Below, in pieces: positions 17,801-26,648 of a stretch of DNA of 64,000 nucleotides; positions within the stretch are counted from its first letter, which is position 1; each line of letters starts with the position of its first letter. This DNA comes from Porcincola intestinalis (GTDB taxonomy: Bacteria; Bacillota; Clostridia; Lachnospirales; Lachnospiraceae). Both the position numbers and the translations under genes were made by a program. Location of the stretch: contig NZ_VULZ01000001.1 of the NCBI RefSeq assembly GCF_009696445.1, positions 372,001 to 436,000 on the forward strand, given 5' to 3'. Under the pieces are notes generated by a model. It was not told where the DNA came from. It made no database searches and worked only from the letters and a program-made list of their open reading frames with translations.

Positions 17801-18235
17801 GCCAAGATCAGGGAGAGGATCGCCGTCTGTCTGCGAAAGGTCAAATACAGTCGATACTTTAAAGCGTGGAATGGTGATCGTCACCTCCTCCGTTTCCGGC
17901 TGCCCGTTCTCACCCAGAACAGCTTCCCCGGTATTCGGGTCTACCTTTTCCTGCTCCTGCTTTTCCCTGATCGGGGCAGGCGCAATGATCTGGATTCCTT
18001 TTTCACCCCGCATCACATGACGGTTAAATTTCTTATCCCATGCGTGATAGCCAGCCACTAATGTTGCATCCGGCCTTTGCATAGCGATCAACAGAGTATT
18101 GTTAAAACTGTAATGATGAAACTGCGACATGACACGCAGGTATTCTGCGTATTTCTCTGAATTGAAAAGTTCCTCAAGTCCCGCCTGCAGGCGGTCTGTG
18201 ACCTCTTTCATCCTCTCTTCTCTGTTTGTTGCCAT
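14831..18235 (-). CDS. ArdC-like ssDNA-binding/metallopeptidase multidomain protein
   Basis: This protein of 1134 residues starts at ATG 18235 (GGAGG 11 nt upstream). Residues about 1-120 form the ArdC-type N-terminal ssDNA-binding domain (FNNTLLIAMQRPDATLVAGY, MRGEKGIQI). A zinc-metallopeptidase site HETAH lies near 207. YodL-like units follow (about 450-640), then further ICE-specific domains and a C-terminal tag SVLKALRERKAQI. ArdC proteins protect incoming DNA from restriction and one is known to travel with the transferred strand. It sits in an operon between the giant helicase gene and the TTRAP gene. Substrate of the peptidase is unknown. Confidence 0.85.
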   Translation of the reverse strand: MATNREERMKEVTDRLQAGLEELFNSEKYAEYLRVMSQFHHYSFNNTLLIAMQRPDATLVAGYHAWDKKFNRHVMRGEKGIQIIAPAPIREKQEQEKVDPNTGEAVLGENGQPETEEVTITIPRFKVSTVFDLSQTDGDPLPDLGVEELTASVENYEIFMEAIRNVAPVPVRFDEIASGAKGYYSSTDKEIVIRSGMSEMQTMKTAVHETAHAILHDKDIMQEQGIQKDQQTREVEAESVAFATLAHFELDTSEYSFPYIAGWSSGRDTKELKSSLDTIRRTASEIIDGIEAGMREQLLERQEQNAELLQESDIPGREELLSTDFQEITLYDVPMLYSNGRVDRAALPEGISCYDLRGSDYDPGSPIRLEEQVMVNHAATVISAFPIDVSELKSLRLGEELNFEDGEVTLAEYIESMKELDQTVQEEHLENAIGRANENLYLDGAENRFAIYQLKEDEEYRNLQFMNTEYLANHDLAVEGENYNYVYGDRLPDGETLDGIYERFNLRHPEGYSGHSLSVSDIVVMQCDGEARAYYVDSFGFSEMDEFVEQRQRITARQHRIEDAYINRESLGIIVDGHEGTWRAIEGKEIGGEMFYLMESQEYGKEAANILLHMDGDLVAEDLWNGIDYGVMQAVREYFDDHGIEYSPLDFPLQERYSIGTEVAPSGKVLFYVMDNVTRGPQGDHGEVKLYDDRTELLEQVRSMNGIVQSVYRESAAYARDHAQIEAYRTSRQENHACKEGIEQVIRENFDGMHLNRGVIKPVIDRFGAERTAYVLANTVQYATWDGRYSRSNKEWAASVMTGVTDEDRRTDFLVTSHPAVLDGFVDMFRKELTALGLEQDGTKQVQEDAIEESMESDVLPEEMKLAAEIDQFVYDYDHYEYMDLYDSREKTLAQLQDNFREKQVSGIKDWLKEVIEKSNDPKSASMARDFLTRMEEMFPEKEASLTYYVAECMEFPVLGEYHEVDTLAEAVKLYGQIPAERMNGTESIGFHLDDGSDHAGTYPLMEGGKVVTEMIDLVGHFKNSPLVQKAVEDIRQYYPDMRETEYQPRETEETAPAVTQTSAGIIPVERAEGTVNLLEKATDVPEKHGNEVTGGRRESVLKALRERKAQIKEREKNVPVQKDNDRKKGEPSL

Positions 18236-18297
18236 AGATATAATGCCTCCTTTATACAGCTGCAGCCCCGCCATGAGGCGAGGCTGCAGTAGATGGT

Positions 18298-21200
18298 TTA
18301 TAGCGAATATTCGTATTTTCTCAACGGTGCTTGTGTCCTGTAGCTTTCCGATACCTGCTCCTGCTTTTCATGCAGCTTATCCAATACGGAATCCCTGCTT
18401 TCGGAAGCCACCATACCTGCACGGTCTGCATAACTCCTTGCGTAAACCGGCGCATCAGATGCCCTTTCCGCCTCCCGGCCTGCCGTATTTGACGCCTTTC
18501 CGGCATCAAACACCGGCTGACGGCTTTTTTCTGCCGCTTCAATGCTTGCGTCCGTATTCTCATCAATGCCAAACGTATCGGGAGAATCACGTTCATCCAT
18601 ATTCAGCAGGGAATTTAACTCTGCAAGCCGGGCAGACTTTTCCGCAAGCTCCGCCTCCTGTGCAAATGGCTTTCTCACCTCCTCCTGTGCCGTTGCCAGC
18701 TGTTTTTGTAAATTGTCGAATTTCTGTTCCGATTCCGTCAGCTTCTTCTCAATGCCTGCAAGGGCATTGGTGATACGCTGAATATTGCCAAGCGCATCCT
18801 TCCCAACCTCCACAGTGCAACTGCACTGCCGCTTAATCGTCAGCTGGTAGACCTGATGGAAGCTGTCAAAACTGGCAGTCAGAGAAAAACCCTGGTATTC
18901 TCCGATCTGTCCGCTGGTATTCACCGCTTTCAGTCCGGCGCAGGCGGCGATCAGCGCTGTCCCGGCTTCCTTCCTGTCCATAAACTCCTTGCCGCCGATG
19001 ATTATCTGAAAATGGTCTTTATCCGCTTCAATGATTGGCTTCGCCGCAGCAAGGTCAGACTTTAGCCCTGCGAGCCGTTCCTTTGTCGCTGTGATCTGTA
19101 CCGGGTATGTCCGGGCAATATCGGTTTCCAGCCTATACTTTACACTGGTATGGTTTGCCTTCATCAGTTTCAGCTTGCTTACCTGGATATCCAGATCCAT
19201 CTTTTCCTTAATATATGGATTTCCCGTTGCAAGCGCCTTGATCTCCGCATAGGAAAGTGCTGTATCGTCCACATCCTCACACGCACGGACCGGAGATTTT
19301 GAAGTCATGATCTGTGAGATGAATTTCTGCTTGTTCTCCAGGATCTGCCACATATACGCATCGAAGGTTCCCTCCGTCACATAGCGGAAGATCTTCACCT
19401 TCCCATTCCGGTTCCCCTGCCGCAGGATACGCCCTTCCTGCTGTTCCAGGTCAGACGGTTTCCACGGACAGTCCAGATGATGCAGTGCGATCAACCGATC
19501 TTGCACGTTGGTTCCGGCACCGAGTTTTGGAGTGGAGCCGAGCAGGATACGTATCTGCCCAGCCCGCACCTTTGCAAACAACTCTGCCTTCTTGGTTTCT
19601 GTGTTTGCGTCATGAATAAACGCAATCTCCTCCTCCGGTACGCCTCTGCCCATCAACTTTGCTTTCAGGTCATCATAAACATTGAATGTGCCATCCGACT
19701 TCGGTGTAGAAAGATCACAGAAAATCAGCTGTGTTCCCTTTTCCGGTGTGGAATCCTGCCATACCTTAAAAGTATTTTCCACACAAAGGTTTACCTTACT
19801 TTCCGGAGCATCCGGGAGCATATCGTTGATCAGCCGCTGATCAAGAGCACATTTACGCCCATCGTTGGTAATCTTCAACATGTTATCGATCCTCGGGTCA
19901 AGCCCTCCGCCACGGACAACCTCTGCACGTTCCGCAAAAGACGCCACAAGGTCTTTCTGCTCCTCGCTCGGTTCCAGCACTTCATTCACGTACTCCGCTT
20001 CCGGTACGGGAAGATTCAGCATATCTGCCGTCTGTACATCCGCCGCTTCCTTAAACAAAGAAATCAGCTCTGGAAGATTGAAAAAACGGGCGAACCGTGT
20101 TTTTGCACGGTAGCCCGTCCCTTCCGGTGAAAGCTCAATCGCTGTCACGGTCTCTCCAAAGGAAGCTGCCCAGGAATCAAAATGTCCCAATCCCAGCTTC
20201 TGCAGTGTATCGTATTGTAAGTATCGCATGATCGTATAAAGCTCCACCATGCTGTTGGACACCGGCGTACCCGTTGCAAACGTCACTCCCTTCCCCCCGG
20301 TCAGTTCATCCATGTACTGGCATTTCATAAACATATCCGAGGATTTCTGTGCGTCCGTCTGGGAGATACCCGCCACGTTCCGCATCTTCGTATACAGAAA
20401 CAAATTTTTATAACTGTGCGACTCGTCCACAAAGAGCCTGTCCACACCCAGCTGTTCAAAGGTTACGACATCATCCTTCCGGCTCTGGTCGTTGAGTTTT
20501 TCCAGCTTTGTTTCCAGTGTCTTTCTGGTCTTTTCCATCTGCTTGACAGTATAGCGGGAACCTTCTTCCTCCTTCGCCTCCTCTATCGCCATCTCCAGGT
20601 CGTCAATCTGACGCTCAATGGATGTAATCTGACGCTCCTTTGAAAGAGGGATCTTTTCAAACTGGCTGTGGCCGATGATGATCGCATCATAATCCCCTGT
20701 AGCGATTCTGGAACAGAACTTTTTCCGGTTTGCCGGTTCAAAGTCTTTCTTTGTAGCCACAAGGATATTTGCTCCCGGATAGAGCCGCAGGAAATCACCT
20801 CCCCACTGCTCTGTCAGGTGATTCGGCACTACATACAGACATTTCTGCGCCAGCCCCAACCGCTTACTCTCCATGCCGGCAGCAACCATCTGGAAGGTCT
20901 TGCCCGCACCTACACAATGGGCCAGCAGGGTATTATCCCCATATAGTACATGCGCTATGGCATTTTTCTGGTGCTGCATCAGCTGGATCTCCGGCGTCAT
21001 ACCTACAAACCGGATATGACTCCCGTCATATTCGCGGGGACGAACGCTGTTGAACAACTCGTTATAGGTCTTACATAGATCCTCCCTTCTGTCCATATCG
21101 CGGAAAATCCACTCCTTGAAGGCTTCTCGGATCATCTCCTGTTTCTGCTGTGCCAACATGGTTTCCTTTTTGTTCAGGACACGATGTTCCCCGTCAGCAT

Positions 21201-24200
21201 CTTTGATTGTGTCATAGATTTTGGTATCTTTCAGATTCAGTGCATCCTCCAATAATCGATAGGCGTTTGCTCTTCTGGTTCCATAGGTGGAAGTCACAAG
21301 CGAATTACCGTAGGAATCCCGGGTTTTTCCAGAGATATTCCACTGCCCGCTAATTTCAGCGTACCGTACCTGAATATCCCTGCCGAGCATATATCTCGGG
21401 GTCTGAAACAGTTCCCCCATGAATTGCTTCACATATTCCGGCTTGACCCATGTTGCGCCAAGCCGCACTTCGATCTCCGAAGCATCCAGTTCCTTCGGCT
21501 GCACCTTCTCCAGATAGGATACGTTGATGGCAAATTCTTCATTATTCTCCGCAAACCGCCTTGCTACCTGCAGCTTCTCCCGGACATTGCCGGAAAGATA
21601 GGCATCCGAAGTTTCATAACGGTCTGTCAACGGATTTTTGAAGATCACGCCCTGCAGCTCACTGATAATCTCCTCCTCCGGTTTCCCGGTCAGTTCCGCC
21701 ATATACGGAAGGTCTACCCCGGCTTTCTCTCCGATGGAAAGAGCCAGTGCCTCGCTTGCCGTGTCCACCGATGTGACCGGCTCTGCCCTGCGGATGGTGC
21801 GTTTGGAGAAAATATCGGCTTTCCTCTCCAGGTTTCCTTCTTCATCCAGGATCTCCAATGAAGATAACAGACAGTAACTGGAATCCTGCTGAAAAGCCCT
21901 CTTATTCGCATTACTGCTGATAATGTCGTATTGTACCGTAAAATTATCATATTGCTCATTTAACTGCCTCTGAATCAACGCTACTTCCGCATCGCTGCCG
22001 TTATTCATCTGAACATCCAGCAGCTTCTGCACCGTGTTCCTGATTTCAATCATACCAAGCACACGCTCTGTCGTGACTGCAGGCAGTTCCATCCGGTGCA
22101 TCCGGGAATTCTCCCGGTAGTACACATTCCCGTCCACGTTGGTGAAGCTGAAATTTTTTACGGAAGAGTCAGCTGGAATAGAGTTATCCACTTCTTCCAG
22201 TTCTGAATCCGTCAGCTCCATTTCTTCAATCGTAGCCTGCAAATGGCTGCAGGCTTCATGAAGCTGGTCGGCAAGGTTTGCCCCCTCTATGGGTTTTACC
22301 GTCACTTCCTGCTTGCCATATTGTGTGCTTTCCGTTGTGAACTCGCCCAGCACCATCTCCGGGTGCTGTACAAAATACGCATTGATACTGTGACCTTCCG
22401 GTGTCGTTCCAAGATGTACCCAATCCGGCTGTGTTAATGCTGCCCGGTCACGTTTCTGGAAGAACAGGATATCCGCTACCACGCCCGTATTGGCATTCCG
22501 CATAAAAGCATTGTTCGGCAGGCGGATCGCACCGATCAAGTCAGCCCGGTTCGCAAGGTACTGGCGTACCGATTCGTTCTGTTTATCCATCGTACCTGAG
22601 GATGTGACCACTGCAACCACACCGCCCGGCCTCGTCAAGTCCAAAGACCTTGCGATAAAGTAATCATGAATCAGAAAGTTATAGCGGTCATACCTGCGGT
22701 CATTCACTTTATACTGGCCAAAGGGCACGTTTCCGATCACACAGTCAAAAAAGCTGTCCGGGAACTCCGTTTCCTCGAAGCCCTGAACAGCGATCTCATT
22801 TCTCTGATACAGTTGTCTGGCGATTCTACCGGATATGGAGTCCAGTTCCACACCATACATTCGTAGATCGTTCATTGTCTCCGGCACAAGTCCCATGAAG
22901 TTCCCAACACCGCAGCTCGGCTCCAGCACGTTGCCGGAGGATAATCCCATGTTGCCCAGGACTTCATACATGGCCTTGATTACCGTCGGTGAAGTGTAGA
23001 ACGCATTGAGTGTGCTTGCCCTCGCTTCCCTGTATTCCTCCGAGGTCAGCGCCGCCTTTACTTCCGCATATTCACCAGACCATTCCCGGCGCTCTGCGTC
23101 AAATGCCTGCGATATGCCTCCCCATCCTACAAATCGGGACAAGACTTCCTGCTCCTCCGGTGTAGCAAGCCTGCCCTCATTCTCCAGTTTTTTCAGCATA
23201 TAGATAGCATCCATGTTTGCCTGGAACTTTGCTTTCAGGCCGCCTGCGCCGAGATCATCATCGGTGATGTGAAAGTTGACCGGCTCCTGTGTCCGCTCCG
23301 GTTCCCTGTCCCTCGGTATCAGATCAATCACAATCTGCCGCAGTTTCGGGATTGTTTCATCAGATATTTCAATTCCACCGTCATCAGATACATCTTCCAG
23401 CGGCAGGTTGTTTGCCGCCCGCAGGTCATTGATTTCTCCTATGGACAGCTCGTTGCTCGCGATAAAGTCAAATACTTCATGAAAAGAAGCCCTTGTGTGC
23501 GCCTCCATCCTGCCCTCAATGTCAACGATCAGCTGCATCTGTTCCGGAGAAAATGCCGGATTACAAAGCGGCTTCAGGTCATACCCCTTTTCCGCAGCGC
23601 TATAGATCACATCCATTTGCTCCGGGGAATAATCCTCATACGCAGTGCCGGTTGCTTCCATTGCATCGAATACCCTCTCCTCAATCGCTGAACGTGCAGC
23701 ATTCTCAGCCTCATCATCTTCGATAGTTTCTTCAAGGGATTCTCCGGCTATTTCCTCTGCATTGCTTTCCTGTATACTTTCCGATTCAACTTCGGCAGCT
23801 GTTTCCTCTGTAACATCTCCCTGCTCCATTTCAACGGGAAGATTTTCTGCCGCCTGCATGAAATCAAAAATGCTGAGCTGATGTGTAGGTGCATCAATCT
23901 GAAACGGATTATCTTTTACCGGCTGCGGGAAGATTGTGAAAGAACCATCCGCATAGCCGTGAAGCTCTGTCAGGTTGCGGAGCCTCTTCTCATAATCCTC
24001 TGAATCTAATGGCAGTCCCGCAAGCACCGCATCCATCTTTTCCAGAAGTTCTGCGGTCCGGTTCGGATCTTCCAGAATAACCGGAAGTTCTTTCCTTGCC
24101 GCCTCATTGAAGAAATCCTCAGTGAATGGCCTTTCAATTTCCTCTGAAAGTCTACTATAGAAACCGATCACGCGATTCGCCATCTGTTCCCGCTCATAGG

Positions 24201-26586
24201 CAGACATCCGTGCAAAATCCCCGGCAGTCAGAAATCTGTCATTCTGGATCAGATAATCCACCCGCTGTGCCACCTTCAGCCATTTCAGCAGGGTACTGGC
24301 ATCTGGGCTGCCATAATTGCCCCGTTCCAGTTTCAGTCCCTTTGCGCTATAGTCCGCATGGGACGCATCCGCACCGGATAAGGCATGACTCTGACCTCCG
24401 GTTCCGTACCTGTCTTTCAGGAAATCCGCCCGTTCCCTGTTATCCTCATGAGCGAGGTAAAAAGCATACGTGGCAAGCCTTCCATCGGAATAAATGCCGC
24501 CTCTGCAAAGGTAAGCATCGATCTCGTCCTGCGTAATAAAAATCTGATGGTCAATCCATGAGAATCCTTCCCTTGCATCAAAAGGAACAGCCTCTTTCAT
24601 AAATTTTTGAAACTGTGCCAGCATCCGATCCGGGTTATAATATTGGAAGCGCATGATGGACTTGTCTTCCGCATACGCATCCGCAAGTCCCTCCAATCTC
24701 TGCACAAGATCGGTGACATTTTCCGGATGTGATAGATACTCAGCAATCCGCTCCGTCTTTTCCGGATATCCACCGGCAAAAAGTTCCGTATCGGCAAAGA
24801 CCAGCTCCGCAACACCCTCCGCCATATCGCCTTCCATATAGGCAAGCGCCTGTGCATGTTCTGTGAGTGCATTGTTGCGGGCAGCATCCAGTACCACCTG
24901 CGGCGCATACTCTCCCTGCCCTAAAAGCTGTTGGATTCTACTGGTCACATCCTCCCATGAAAGAACTGCCTTATCAAGAATCCGATCTTCCACCGTATGT
25001 CCGACTGCGATCTGCATCCCCATCTCATCAAACCAGACGGAATAATCCTGACCATCGATGGTGAAGCCCTTGCCTCCACGGCCGTACTCCCGGCGTACAA
25101 AGTCCATATACTCCTCCGGTGTCTGTTCGATCATAAAGTTATAAATGATGCGCAGCTGACTCCTGTCCCGGTTACCGCCGGTACGCAGAATTTCATCCAC
25201 AACATCGGACGGGATAGAAATTTCCCCAGCATAAAGCGCTTCCATCCTCGCCTCGATCATTCGCTTTTGTGTATTCGCTGTCGGAAAGTCTGGCAAAGAG
25301 AAAGCAGAGGCGATTTCATCCTCTGCTTCGTTCATATCCTGTTCCGTTACTTCGTCGGTCAGCTGTAGATCAATTCCGCCAGCACGATCTCCTCTGCCCG
25401 GTTCCTGATGCTGTTCATCCTCGCCACCCAGGTCATCGGATCGTCTGCTTTCAGCTGCTCCGTCACGCCTTCCGCCTGCGCCATCTGCGATGCGGTCAGT
25501 TCCATCTGGCCGTTCGCCCTCTGATCGATCTCCTGCAGATATTGCTCCAGCCTCCCGGAGAGCATCATGCTCTGATACCAGTTCCTCTTGTTCTCTTTCA
25601 GATAGTTCTTCCTCAGCATCCCGTACTTCCCATAGTTCACCGGACTGTCCTCGATCATCAGATTCGGAAACAGGTAATCCCCCTTCCGCTGATATGTTAT
25701 CGCCATGCTCTGTGTCATGTCCATCCTCCCCTCTACTCTGTATTTCTTTGCTTTCTCGCTTTAAAGTGCTAAATTCATTATAGTCCCTTCTGTTTCTCGT
25801 TTCAAGACTCTGTCGGGCATTTTCTCTCTGATTTTCACGCAGGATTGCTGCAGCCTCCCTGCCAATATCCCGCAGAACCGGCTCTGCGATCTGATGTACC
25901 GCATTTCCGATAAAGGAAAGCACTGAGATATGGTTATAATCTGTGATCCCGGTAAAATCATCCGCTTCCATTGTGTCCATCGGATCCAACCCACACCGTT
26001 TCGTCATGATGTAGTAGACACTGTTTTCCAGAAGGGTACGGAAAGATACCCTGACCGCATCTTCACTAAGTCCTTCCAGGAAGGTATCATGCAGCTCATA
26101 CTCGATCCCATCCATCGCTTCATCCAGGTTCTCCGCTGCATACTGTTCTGCCAACTGCCGCAGCGCTTCAGATAATGTCGTTATGCCCCCTATATCCAGG
26201 TCATAGGTGTCAATCAGATGCTCTTTGATCCGGTTCTCATGCTTCTTATCGATCTGCCACAGCCAGGGAGTGCGCCCGCCTGGTACAAGGTGTGTGTCGG
26301 AAATATCGAATACATAGCGCAGCTTCTTCCTCGGTCCGGTATCGTCGATCAGGGCGATCCCTTTTGCACCCCGGTTCACCCAACGCCCCATCTTGCTGTT
26401 CCATACTTCCAGTTCAGCGCAGGCTGTCGCCTCCGGACGCTGTGCATGGATCAGCATACTGTCTGAGAAATCGTATCGGTAGAGCTGTGCCGCTGTGTCC
26501 AGATAGCTTGTCCAGTCCCTGGGTGAGCGACTGATCTCCTGTGCGTGGAGATCCGCCAACGCACGGATGTCGTTATACCTTGACAT
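18298..26586 (-). CDS. Giant N6-adenine methylase / SNF2 helicase protein
   Basis: 2762 residues, starting with GGAGG upstream. Order: N-terminal ArdC-like/LPD region (LIHAQRPEATACAELEVWN), a charged low-complexity linker (about 260-410), a DNA methyltransferase domain with SAM motif LEPSCGVGNFMG (about 1222) and catalytic-type NVPFG (about 1285), then a superfamily 2 helicase with Walker A GAGKTFQ (about 1895), DESH box (about 2052) and QQEGRILRQGNR (about 2385), and a coiled C-terminus with tag SVLDKLHEKQEQV. Such proteins are a hallmark of clostridial ICEs; they probably methylate and remodel ICE DNA against restriction. The typical NPPF motif reads NVPF here. Confidence 0.9.
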   Translation of the reverse strand: MSRYNDIRALADLHAQEISRSPRDWTSYLDTAAQLYRYDFSDSMLIHAQRPEATACAELEVWNSKMGRWVNRGAKGIALIDDTGPRKKLRYVFDISDTHLVPGGRTPWLWQIDKKHENRIKEHLIDTYDLDIGGITTLSEALRQLAEQYAAENLDEAMDGIEYELHDTFLEGLSEDAVRVSFRTLLENSVYYIMTKRCGLDPMDTMEADDFTGITDYNHISVLSFIGNAVHQIAEPVLRDIGREAAAILRENQRENARQSLETRNRRDYNEFSTLKRESKEIQSRGEDGHDTEHGDNISAEGGLPVSESDDRGQSGELWEVRDAEEELSEREQEELVSEHDALREAGAISAGDRSEGERPDGTDRIADGAGGRRDGAAESRRSDDLGGEDEQHQEPGRGDRAGGIDLQLTDEVTEQDMNEAEDEIASAFSLPDFPTANTQKRMIEARMEALYAGEISIPSDVVDEILRTGGNRDRSQLRIIYNFMIEQTPEEYMDFVRREYGRGGKGFTIDGQDYSVWFDEMGMQIAVGHTVEDRILDKAVLSWEDVTSRIQQLLGQGEYAPQVVLDAARNNALTEHAQALAYMEGDMAEGVAELVFADTELFAGGYPEKTERIAEYLSHPENVTDLVQRLEGLADAYAEDKSIMRFQYYNPDRMLAQFQKFMKEAVPFDAREGFSWIDHQIFITQDEIDAYLCRGGIYSDGRLATYAFYLAHEDNRERADFLKDRYGTGGQSHALSGADASHADYSAKGLKLERGNYGSPDASTLLKWLKVAQRVDYLIQNDRFLTAGDFARMSAYEREQMANRVIGFYSRLSEEIERPFTEDFFNEAARKELPVILEDPNRTAELLEKMDAVLAGLPLDSEDYEKRLRNLTELHGYADGSFTIFPQPVKDNPFQIDAPTHQLSIFDFMQAAENLPVEMEQGDVTEETAAEVESESIQESNAEEIAGESLEETIEDDEAENAARSAIEERVFDAMEATGTAYEDYSPEQMDVIYSAAEKGYDLKPLCNPAFSPEQMQLIVDIEGRMEAHTRASFHEVFDFIASNELSIGEINDLRAANNLPLEDVSDDGGIEISDETIPKLRQIVIDLIPRDREPERTQEPVNFHITDDDLGAGGLKAKFQANMDAIYMLKKLENEGRLATPEEQEVLSRFVGWGGISQAFDAERREWSGEYAEVKAALTSEEYREARASTLNAFYTSPTVIKAMYEVLGNMGLSSGNVLEPSCGVGNFMGLVPETMNDLRMYGVELDSISGRIARQLYQRNEIAVQGFEETEFPDSFFDCVIGNVPFGQYKVNDRRYDRYNFLIHDYFIARSLDLTRPGGVVAVVTSSGTMDKQNESVRQYLANRADLIGAIRLPNNAFMRNANTGVVADILFFQKRDRAALTQPDWVHLGTTPEGHSINAYFVQHPEMVLGEFTTESTQYGKQEVTVKPIEGANLADQLHEACSHLQATIEEMELTDSELEEVDNSIPADSSVKNFSFTNVDGNVYYRENSRMHRMELPAVTTERVLGMIEIRNTVQKLLDVQMNNGSDAEVALIQRQLNEQYDNFTVQYDIISSNANKRAFQQDSSYCLLSSLEILDEEGNLERKADIFSKRTIRRAEPVTSVDTASEALALSIGEKAGVDLPYMAELTGKPEEEIISELQGVIFKNPLTDRYETSDAYLSGNVREKLQVARRFAENNEEFAINVSYLEKVQPKELDASEIEVRLGATWVKPEYVKQFMGELFQTPRYMLGRDIQVRYAEISGQWNISGKTRDSYGNSLVTSTYGTRRANAYRLLEDALNLKDTKIYDTIKDADGEHRVLNKKETMLAQQKQEMIREAFKEWIFRDMDRREDLCKTYNELFNSVRPREYDGSHIRFVGMTPEIQLMQHQKNAIAHVLYGDNTLLAHCVGAGKTFQMVAAGMESKRLGLAQKCLYVVPNHLTEQWGGDFLRLYPGANILVATKKDFEPANRKKFCSRIATGDYDAIIIGHSQFEKIPLSKERQITSIERQIDDLEMAIEEAKEEEGSRYTVKQMEKTRKTLETKLEKLNDQSRKDDVVTFEQLGVDRLFVDESHSYKNLFLYTKMRNVAGISQTDAQKSSDMFMKCQYMDELTGGKGVTFATGTPVSNSMVELYTIMRYLQYDTLQKLGLGHFDSWAASFGETVTAIELSPEGTGYRAKTRFARFFNLPELISLFKEAADVQTADMLNLPVPEAEYVNEVLEPSEEQKDLVASFAERAEVVRGGGLDPRIDNMLKITNDGRKCALDQRLINDMLPDAPESKVNLCVENTFKVWQDSTPEKGTQLIFCDLSTPKSDGTFNVYDDLKAKLMGRGVPEEEIAFIHDANTETKKAELFAKVRAGQIRILLGSTPKLGAGTNVQDRLIALHHLDCPWKPSDLEQQEGRILRQGNRNGKVKIFRYVTEGTFDAYMWQILENKQKFISQIMTSKSPVRACEDVDDTALSYAEIKALATGNPYIKEKMDLDIQVSKLKLMKANHTSVKYRLETDIARTYPVQITATKERLAGLKSDLAAAKPIIEADKDHFQIIIGGKEFMDRKEAGTALIAACAGLKAVNTSGQIGEYQGFSLTASFDSFHQVYQLTIKRQCSCTVEVGKDALGNIQRITNALAGIEKKLTESEQKFDNLQKQLATAQEEVRKPFAQEAELAEKSARLAELNSLLNMDERDSPDTFGIDENTDASIEAAEKSRQPVFDAGKASNTAGREAERASDAPVYARSYADRAGMVASESRDSVLDKLHEKQEQVSESYRTQAPLRKYEYSL

Positions 26587-26648
26587 AAATTGCCTCCTTC
26601 ATATTAGCAGACGACACCTGCCAAATAGCCGGTGCCGTCCATATTTTG

